DNA of 64,000 nt from Streptosporangiaceae bacterium NEAU-GS5 (GTDB lineage Bacteria > Actinomycetota > Actinomycetes > Streptosporangiales > Streptosporangiaceae), in the NCBI GenBank assembly GCA_017592665.1, contig JAGFNW010000006.1, positions 220,752 through 284,751 on the forward strand. Direction: 5' to 3'. Positions 58,567-64,000 of this stretch are shown piece by piece; the stretch's first letter is position 1, and every line of letters starts with the position of its first letter. The notes beneath the pieces were generated by a model. The model searched no databases. It had not been told where the DNA came from and worked only from the letters and a program-made list of their open reading frames with translations. A program made the translations under genes and the position numbers.

Positions 58567-59867
58567 CGGTCAACCCCTCCCATGACCGGGTCGATCGAGG
58601 CGACGGCCGAGATGACGTCGGCGATCATGCCGCCTTCGCAGGTCGCTGGTATGGCCTGCAGGTTCGTGAAAGACGGGTCGCGGAAGTGGACCCGATAGGG
58701 CCGGGTGCCCCCGTCGCTGACCACGTGCGCCCCGAGCTCGCCGCGCGGGGACTCCACCGCCGCGTACACCTGGCCCGGCGGGACCCGGAAGCCCTCGGTG
58801 ACCAGTTTGAAGTGGTGGATCAGGGCCTCCATGGAGCTGCCCATGATGTGCGCGATGTGGTCGGGCGAGTTGCCGAGGCCGTCGGGACCGAGCGCCAGCT
58901 TGGCCGGCCAGCCGATCTTCTTGTCCTCGATCATCGTGGCGCCGCCCTTGAGCGGGCCCTGGAGCCGGTCGAGCGCCTGCTCGATGAGCTTGAGCGACTC
59001 CTCCATCTCGGCCATCCGGACGAGGTAGCGCCCGTAGACGTCGCACGTCTGCTCGGTCGGCACGTTGAAGTCGTAGGTCTCGTAGCCGCAGTAGGGCTGC
59101 GACTTGCGCAGATCCCACGGCAGGCCGGCGGCCCGCAGCATGGGGCCGGTGATCCCGAGCGCCATGCAGCCGGTCAGGTCGAGGTAGGCGATGTCCTTCG
59201 TGCGGCGCGTGTAGACCGGGTTGGCGTCGAGCAGCTTGCGCATCTCCTTGATGCGGCCCGGCATCACCTTGAGGAACTCGCCGATCTTGTCGACCGCGCC
59301 GGCCGGCAGGTCGACCGACACGCCGCCCGGCCGGACGTACGCCATGTTCATCCGGAGGCCGGTGATGTACTCGAACAGGTCGAGGACCAGCTCGCGCTCG
59401 CGGAAGCCGAACAGCATGGGCGTGGTCGCGCCCAGCTCGAGGCCGAAGGTGGCGATCGCGACCAGGTGCGAGGAGATCCGGTTGAGCTCCATCATCAGAA
59501 CCCGGATCGCCTGCGCCCGGTCAGGGGCCGTGATGCCGAGCAGGCGCTCGACGCCGAGGCAGTACGCCGTCTCGTTGAAGATCGGCGACAGATAGTCCAT
59601 GCGGGTGACGAACGTGACCCCCTGGGTCCACGTCCGGAACTCCATGTTCTTCTCGATGCCCGTGTGCAGGTAGCCGATGACCGTGCGGGCCTCGTTGACG
59701 AACTCGCCGTCGAGGGTCAGCACCAGGCGGAGCACGCCGTGCGTCGACGGATGCTGCGGTCCCATGTTGATGACCAGGCGCTCGTCGCCCGACTCACTGA
59801 TCTCGTTGACCAGCTCGTCCCAATCCTGCCCGGCGGCGTCGTAGATCCGGCCTTCCGTAGTGGTCAT
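58563..59867 (-). CDS. nuoD: NADH-quinone oxidoreductase subunit D
   Basis: A 434-residue subunit (49-kDa homologue) that forms the quinone pocket with Nuo[18 protein letters not shown] with its His, [16 protein letters not shown] and [20 protein letters not shown] are hallmark segments. The 73 bp before it is the only sizeable gap in the operon. ATG at 59867. Confidence 0.96.
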   Translation of the reverse strand: MTTTEGRIYDAAGQDWDELVNEISESGDERLVINMGPQHPSTHGVLRLVLTLDGEFVNEARTVIGYLHTGIEKNMEFRTWTQGVTFVTRMDYLSPIFNETAYCLGVERLLGITAPDRAQAIRVLMMELNRISSHLVAIATFGLELGATTPMLFGFRERELVLDLFEYITGLRMNMAYVRPGGVSVDLPAGAVDKIGEFLKVMPGRIKEMRKLLDANPVYTRRTKDIAYLDLTGCMALGITGPMLRAAGLPWDLRKSQPYCGYETYDFNVPTEQTCDVYGRYLVRMAEMEESLKLIEQALDRLQGPLKGGATMIEDKKIGWPAKLALGPDGLGNSPDHIAHIMGSSMEALIHHFKLVTEGFRVPPGQVYAAVESPRGELGAHVVSDGGTRPYRVHFRDPSFTNLQAIPATCEGGMIADVISAVASIDPVMGGVDR

Positions 59868-59940
59868 GCCAGTGCCTCGCTTCGCTCGCCGCGCCCGACC
59901 ACAGTGGTGCTGTGCCGATTGGCTCGCTCGCTACGCTCGC
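59868..59940. repeat. palindromic repeat element between nuoC and nuoD
   Basis: The segment holds GCTCGCTCGCTACGCTCG and GCCTCGCTTCGCTCGCC, similar GAGCGAGC-type modules flanking the palindrome ACCAC-A-GTGGT. All other nuo junctions except nuoA/nuoB and nuoK/nuoL overlap, so this looks inserted. It could form stem-loops that tune nuoD translation or mRNA decay. Confidence 0.5.
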
Positions 59941-60630
59941 TCACGAGTACGACCTCCTCTGGTCGGGCGCGGGGATCTCGGCGCCGCGGTATTCGACCGG
60001 GATGCCGCCCAGCGGGTAATCCTTGCGCTGGGGGTGGCCCTCCCAGTCGTCGGGCATCTCGATGCGGGTCAGCGCGGGGTGCCCGTCGAAGATGATCCCG
60101 AAGAAGTCGTAGGTCTCGCGCTCGTGCCAGTCGTGGGTCGGGTAGATCGACACGGTCGACGGGATGTGCCGGTCGGAGTCGGGGGCGCTCACCTCGACCC
60201 GGATCCGCCGGTTGTGGGTGATGGAGCACAGGTGGTAGAGCGCGCGCAGCTCCTCGCCCGGCTCGTCCGGGTAGTGCACGCCGGATACGCCGAGCGACAG
60301 CTCGAACCGCTGCTCGTCCCGCAGGTGCTTCATGACCTCGACCAGCGACTCGCGCCGGACGTGGAAGGTGATCTCGCCGCGGTCGACGACCACGCGCTCG
60401 ATCGCCTCCTTGGGCAGCTTGCCGGCCACGTCGTCGAAGTAGCCGCCGAAGGGCGGCAGGCTCTCCTTGCGCGGCGGCTTGCGCACCACCAGGCGGCCGT
60501 AGCCGGAGGTGTCGGGGCTGTCCTTGGCACCGAACATGCCGAGCCGTACGACATCGCCCTCGCCGGGCCTGCCGGTCGTTTCCGGCGTGCCGGCCGCGCC
60601 GGTCTGGCCGGTCTTGTCGGGCACACTCAT
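59941..60630 (-). CDS. nuoC: NADH-quinone oxidoreductase subunit C
   Basis: A 229-residue subunit (30-kDa homologue). The C-terminal signature [20 protein letters not shown] and [16 protein letters not shown] are conserved. About 50 N-terminal residues are Gly/Pro/Thr-rich and variable. ATG at 60630 overlaps the nuoB stop by 4 bp. Confidence 0.95.
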   Translation of the reverse strand: MSVPDKTGQTGAAGTPETTGRPGEGDVVRLGMFGAKDSPDTSGYGRLVVRKPPRKESLPPFGGYFDDVAGKLPKEAIERVVVDRGEITFHVRRESLVEVMKHLRDEQRFELSLGVSGVHYPDEPGEELRALYHLCSITHNRRIRVEVSAPDSDRHIPSTVSIYPTHDWHERETYDFFGIIFDGHPALTRIEMPDDWEGHPQRKDYPLGGIPVEYRGAEIPAPDQRRSYS

Positions 60631-61178
60631 TTCGCCGTTCCCTGGTCGATCAGCGGCAGCGCGCGCAGCGCCTGGACTTCGAGCTCCTGGATCTGCTTCT
60701 CGCGGTGCGCGCCGAACTTCATGTTCTGGATCTTGTCGTGCAGCTTCACGATGGAGTCGATCAGCATCTCCGGCCGCGGCGGGCAGCCGGGCAGGTAGAT
60801 GTCGACCGGGACGACGTGATCGACGCCCTGCACGATGGCGTAGTTGTTGAACATGCCGCCGCTCGAGGCGCACACGCCCATCGCGATGACCCACTTGGGC
60901 TCGGCCATCTGGTCGTAGATCTGGCGCAGCACCGGCGCCATCTTCTGCGACACCCGGCCGGCCACGATCATCAGGTCGGCCTGCCGCGGCGAGCCGGAGG
61001 CCCGCTCCATGCCGAACCTCGCCAGGTCGTGCTTCGGGCCGCCGGTCGCCATCAGCTCGATCGCGCAGCAGGCGAGGCCGAAGGTGGCCGGCCACACGGA
61101 ATTCTTGCGCGCCCATCCGGCGATTTGCTCGACCGTCGTCAGGATGAACCCGCTCGGGAGTTTCTCTTCGAGGCCCAT
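60627..61178 (-). CDS. nuoB: NADH-quinone oxidoreductase subunit B
   Basis: A 183-residue subunit that carries cluster N2. Ligands: the tandem Cys in [12 protein letters not shown], Cys in [11 protein letters not shown] and in [10 protein letters not shown]. It passes electrons to menaquinone. ATG at 61178 is 3 nt from the nuoA stop. Confidence 0.96.
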   Translation of the reverse strand: MGLEEKLPSGFILTTVEQIAGWARKNSVWPATFGLACCAIELMATGGPKHDLARFGMERASGSPRQADLMIVAGRVSQKMAPVLRQIYDQMAEPKWVIAMGVCASSGGMFNNYAIVQGVDHVVPVDIYLPGCPPRPEMLIDSIVKLHDKIQNMKFGAHREKQIQELEVQALRALPLIDQGTAK

Positions 61179-61181
61179 GTC

Positions 61182-61541
61182 CTAGTCCCAATCAAGGCCG
61201 CGGCGACGCCACACGTACGCGTACGCGACCAGCACGGTCACGATGAACAGCACCATCTCTACCAGCCCGAACACGCCGAGCTTGTCGAAGGTGACCGCCC
61301 ACGGATAGAGGAAGATGATCTCGATGTCGAAGACGATGAACAACATCGCGGTGATCATGTACTTCAACGGGAACCGGCCGCCGCCGATCGGCTGCGGTGT
61401 CGGCTCGATGCCGCACTCGTAGGCGTCCAGCTTGGCGCGGTTCCAGCGCTTCGGCCCGGTGAAGGGCGCGATGCCCACGGAGAACACGGCGAATCCCGCC
61501 GCGAGCACCGCGAGCACCAGGATGGGCACATACAGCTCCAT
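61182..61541 (-). CDS. nuoA: NADH-quinone oxidoreductase subunit A
   Basis: A 119-residue, three-helix membrane subunit. [20 protein letters not shown] (conserved loop with Cys), [22 protein letters not shown] at 61541 with AAGGAC about 10 nt upstream; it follows the menJ-like gene after 28 bp on the same strand, so both share a transcript. Confidence 0.95.
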   Translation of the reverse strand: MELYVPILVLAVLAAGFAVFSVGIAPFTGPKRWNRAKLDAYECGIEPTPQPIGGGRFPLKYMITAMLFIVFDIEIIFLYPWAVTFDKLGVFGLVEMVLFIVTVLVAYAYVWRRRGLDWD

Positions 61542-61569
61542 GGCTACATGTCCTTGCTCAGTAGAGTTT

Positions 61570-62871
61570 TCATGCGTCCGGCGCCACCTTGGACAGGGCG
61601 TTGATGATCCGGTCTGATGCGTCACCGCTCCGCGGGTCGGTGAGGTTGGCCAGCAACTTCAGCGCGAACCTCATCAACCGGGGGCGCGGCAACCCGTGCC
61701 GTGTGGCGAAGTCCATCACACCCGGCTTGCCGATCGCCGCCACGAACACGCGGCCAAGGGTGAAATAACCGCCGTAGGCGTCCTTGAGAACCGCCGGGTA
61801 GGCGCGCAGCACCCGCTCCTGTTGAGCCGCGGTCGGGCGCGCCAGCGCCTGGGCGATGGTCTCGGCCGCGATCCGCCCGGTCTCCATGGCGTACGCGATG
61901 CCTTCCCCGTTGAACGGGTTGATCATGCCACCGGCGTCGCCGACGAGGACCAGGCCGCGGGTGTACTGCGGCTGCCGGTTGAAGCCCATCGGCAGCGCCG
62001 CGCCCCGGATCGGGCCGGTCATGTTCTCCTCGGCGTAGCCCCACTCCGAGGGCATGCCCTTCACCCAGCGCCGCAGCAGGTCGCGGTAGTCGATGTTCTT
62101 GAACGACGCGCTGGTGTTCAGCAGGCCGAGGCCCACGTTGGACGTGCCGTCGCCGACCCCGAAGATCCACCCGTAGCCGGGCAGCAGCCGGTCGCCGTCC
62201 CACAGCTCCAGCCACGACTCCAGATAGTCGTCCTCGTGCCGCGGGCTCGTGTAGTACGTACGGACGGCCACGGCGACCGGGCGGTCCTCGCGCTTGTGCA
62301 GGCCCATCGCGAGGGACAGCCGGGTGGAGTTGCCGTCGGCGGCGACGACGAGGCGAGATCTGAACGTTTCACCACTGGCGGTCCGCACGCCGACGACGTG
62401 GCCGCTGCGGTCGTCGAGGACCGGGGCGTTCACGTTGGCGCCCTGGATCAGCCGCACCCCGGCCGCCACGGCCGTGTCGGCGAGGATCCGATCGAAGTCC
62501 TTACGGACCCTGACCAGGCCGAACGCGGGGTAGCTGTGCAGTTCGGGCCAGTCCATCTCCAGGGTGACGCCGCGGCCTTTGACGCGCAGGCCCCGGTTGC
62601 GGATCCAGCCGGGGGCGTCGATGTCGACGCCCATCGCGAGCAGTTCCTTCACGGCGCGCGGGGTCAGCCCGTCGCCGCACACCTTCTCGCGCGGGAAGTG
62701 CGCTTTCTCCAGAAGCAGCACGTCAAGACCGGCCTGTGCCAGGTAGAAGGCCGTCGTCGACCCAGCGGGGCCGGCGCCGACGACGATGACGTCGGCGTCC
62801 ACGGCGTTCCGCCTGGCCGGTGCTGGCACGCTCACGGGGGACCTGTCCTTCGGCTCCGAGGTATATGACAC
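61570..62871 (-). CDS. menJ: geranylgeranyl reductase family protein (menaquinone reductase MenJ-like)
   Basis: A 433-residue flavoprotein. VVGAGPAGSTTAFYLAQAG (31-49) binds FAD; GDAGGMINPFNGEGIAYAMETG is the family's second FAD motif; CGDGLTPRAVKEL follows. Homologues partially saturate the menaquinone side chain, which many actinomycetes need. GTG at 62871 has AAAGG 8 nt upstream; GTG at 62892 lies inside the Rex operator and GTG at 62835 is a shorter option. It is the first gene of the nuo operon. Confidence 0.85.
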   Translation of the reverse strand: MSYTSEPKDRSPVSVPAPARRNAVDADVIVVGAGPAGSTTAFYLAQAGLDVLLLEKAHFPREKVCGDGLTPRAVKELLAMGVDIDAPGWIRNRGLRVKGRGVTLEMDWPELHSYPAFGLVRVRKDFDRILADTAVAAGVRLIQGANVNAPVLDDRSGHVVGVRTASGETFRSRLVVAADGNSTRLSLAMGLHKREDRPVAVAVRTYYTSPRHEDDYLESWLELWDGDRLLPGYGWIFGVGDGTSNVGLGLLNTSASFKNIDYRDLLRRWVKGMPSEWGYAEENMTGPIRGAALPMGFNRQPQYTRGLVLVGDAGGMINPFNGEGIAYAMETGRIAAETIAQALARPTAAQQERVLRAYPAVLKDAYGGYFTLGRVFVAAIGKPGVMDFATRHGLPRPRLMRFALKLLANLTDPRSGDASDRIINALSKVAPDA

Positions 62872-62880
62872 CTTCGTGCC

Positions 62881-62900
62881 TTTGTGAACCACTTCACAAA
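62881..62900. promoter_or_regulatory. Rex operator (redox repressor site)
   Basis: TTTGTGAA-ccac-TTCACAAA is a perfect 8-bp inverted repeat and fits the Rex consensus TTGTGAA-N4-TTCACAA at every position. Rex binds NAD+-rich and leaves DNA when NADH rises. It lies between the predicted promoter and the menJ start, so binding would block the whole menJ-nuoA-N-polyprenyl-synthase unit. In Streptomyces, Rex is known to control respiratory operons through such sites. Confidence 0.85.
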
Positions 62901-62913
62901 CTTGTCGCCGGGC

Positions 62914-62944
62914 AGTCTAACCCTTTTCTGGTTCCCCATGTCAG
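62914..62944 (-). promoter_or_regulatory. predicted promoter of the menJ-nuo operon
   Basis: On the minus strand CTGACA (62939-62944) and TAGACT (62914-62919) are 19 bp apart. Initiation would be near 62907, just upstream of the Rex operator. The spacing is somewhat long, so this is tentative. The hairpin AGAAGG/CCTTCT at 62943-62957 overlaps the menG stop. Confidence 0.45.
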
Positions 62945-62955
62945 AAGGGGTCCTT

Positions 62956-63660
62956 CTAAGGTCGCTTGGCGCCGCGATGCAGGGCGACGATCCCAAAGCT
63001 GAGATTGCGCCAGGCGACCTTCTCCCAGCCCGCGCGCTGCAGAATAGCCGCCAGGGAGGACTGGTCGGGCCAGGCGCGAATCGATTCCGCCAAATACTCG
63101 TAAGAGTCAGGATTCGAACTGACCGCGCGGGCGACCCGGGGCAGCAGCTTCATCAGATACTGCGAGTAGACGACGTCGAAGGATTTCACCGGCGGCCGGG
63201 AGAACTCGCAGACCACCAGCCGCCCGCCGGGCTTGGTGACGCGGTGGAGCTCGCGCAGCGCCTGCTCGGTGTCGGCCACGTTGCGCAGCCCGAAGGAGAT
63301 CGTCACGGCGTCGAAGGCGTCGTCGGCGAACGGCAGTCGCAGCGCGTCGCCCGCGATGAAGTCGAGGCCCGGCTCCTGGCCGCGGCGGCGCATCCCTTCC
63401 TGAAGCATGCCGAGTGAGAAATCGCACGCCACGGCGCGCGCGCCGAGCGTGGTGAACGCGCTGGTCGACGTGCCGGTGCCGGCCGCGAGGTCGAGCACCA
63501 CCTCGCCGGGACCGGCGTCGATCGCGTCCGCGACGGCCTTGCGCCAGAGCCGGTCCTGGCCCAGCGACAGCACGTCGTTGACCAGGTCGTAGCGCCTGGC
63601 CGTGCGATCGAACATCGCGGCCACCTCGTGCGGCTGCTTGTCCAGCGATGCGCGCGTCAT
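62956..63660 (-). CDS. menG: demethylmenaquinone methyltransferase
   Basis: A 234-residue SAM-dependent enzyme of the UbiE/MenG family, the last step of menaquinone synthesis. [25 protein letters not shown], motif [10 protein letters not shown] (57-65), [11 protein letters not shown] and [19 protein letters not shown] match the signatures. ATG at 63660 lies 7 nt after TAGGGT (63668-63673), so a leaderless start is likely. It is upstream of menJ on the same strand, with separate promoter signals between. Confidence 0.93.
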   Translation of the reverse strand: MTRASLDKQPHEVAAMFDRTARRYDLVNDVLSLGQDRLWRKAVADAIDAGPGEVVLDLAAGTGTSTSAFTTLGARAVACDFSLGMLQEGMRRRGQEPGLDFIAGDALRLPFADDAFDAVTISFGLRNVADTEQALRELHRVTKPGGRLVVCEFSRPPVKSFDVVYSQYLMKLLPRVARAVSSNPDSYEYLAESIRAWPDQSSLAAILQRAGWEKVAWRNLSFGIVALHRGAKRP

Positions 63661-63706
63661 GACGACCACCCTAGTGTGAGCTCGACGTTGTCTAGATGTC
63701 CCCTAG

Positions 63707-64000
63707 TACTCCAGCATCAGTTTGTGATCTTTGGTGTGTAGTGTCCCGGGCTCGTGATCGATCATGACGTTGCGGCGTGGGTTGCTGGTCTGGATGACTT
63801 GTTCGCCCGGGTGGCGGGCCGGTTCGGACGGCCGGAGCCGCGGCGGCGGGCGCGGGCCTACGTGCGAGGGCTGCTAGCGCCGATATCAGCGAAGAACGGG
63901 TGGACACTGGCCGAGGCGGCCGGTGAGGCCAGCCCGCTGGGGATACAGCGGCTGTTGAACTCGGCCCGGTGGGACGCCGACGCCGTCCGTGACGACCTGC
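63707..64000 (+). mobile_element. left end of an IS701-type insertion sequence (runs off right edge)
   Basis: The transposase gene begins at 63754. The left boundary is judged to be near 63707, just after a CTAG tetramer (63703-63706), as IS701 elements duplicate a 4-bp YTAR target. The right end is outside the window, so the boundary cannot be verified. Confidence 0.55.
63754..64000 (+). CDS. IS701-family transposase, N-terminal part
   Basis: Eighty-two codons from GTG at 63754 to the window edge. LDDLFARVAGRFGRPEPRRR, ARAYVRGLLAPISAKNGWTL and PLGIQRLLNSARWDADAVRD are characteristic of the IS701 group of DDE transposases in actinomycetes. The catalytic residues lie off the window. TAGTGT at 63739-63744 may be its -10. 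The frame is open throughout, so the element may be active. Confidence 0.85.
   Translation, partial: MIDHDVAAWVAGLDDLFARVAGRFGRPEPRRRARAYVRGLLAPISAKNGWTLAEAAGEASPLGIQRLLNSARWDADAVRDDL

Noticed and set aside
46437..62892. Very long open frames on the strand opposite nuo genes (up to 760 codons)
   Set aside because: They are antisense shadows in high-GC DNA, with low-complexity Arg/Gly/His composition and no recognisable domains.

Overview
The window is chromosomal DNA from a high-GC actinomycete. The evidence is strong third-position G/C bias, frequent GTG starts, many apparently leaderless genes (a TANNNT-like -10 element 6-7 nt before the start codon), conservon-type kinase genes, mycothiol-related folds, and a menaquinone plus 14-subunit complex I locus. 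A filamentous actinomycete such as a member of the Streptosporangiales is plausible, but genus is inference. No rRNA or tRNA gene was recognised.

Region 1 (1-6.7 kb) is a cell-surface glycan locus. On the minus strand rfbB, a membrane EEP-family phosphatase, rfbD and a WecG/TagA glycosyltransferase form a chain of 4-bp overlaps. A long-form rfbA and a polyprenyl-phosphate sugar transferase form a second minus unit. A predicted Fe(II)/2-oxoglutarate oxygenase is convergent to rfbA. No RmlC epimerase gene is present.

Region 2 (6.9-35.8 kb) is a mosaic of short regulator-plus-target units. It holds a crotonase, a GntR/EamA pair with a good GntR operator, an orphan barstar, a reduced conservon (kinase plus DUF742 only), an ArsR/SRPBCC pair, a two-component system, oxidoreductases, methyltransferases, GNAT, MFS, Dps, LuxR, hydrolases, an amidase and a GPP34 protein. 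Three related MerR-type genes occur here. One is an effector domain without its DNA-binding half, and it shares a promoter/operator layout with one of the full-length copies.

Region 3 (35.8-43.7 kb) is an accessory island. It holds four copies of the 3' end of msrA (one functional, three decayed), an intact and a decayed copy of an AAA/DUF4143 ATPase cassette with 23-bp iterons, a VapC remnant, an HTH-nucleotidyltransferase/HEPN pair, a STAS protein and a run of strong hairpins that looks like a structured RNA. The repeated msrA tails suggest serial insertion or duplication at the 3' end of msrA.

Region 4 (43.7-63.7 kb) is the respiratory core: msrA, rarD, then on the minus strand menG, a menJ-like reductase, nuoA to nuoN and a polyprenyl diphosphate synthase. 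A near-perfect Rex operator lies between the promoter and the menJ-like gene, so the unit is probably controlled by NADH/NAD+. The right edge carries the beginning of an IS701-type transposase.
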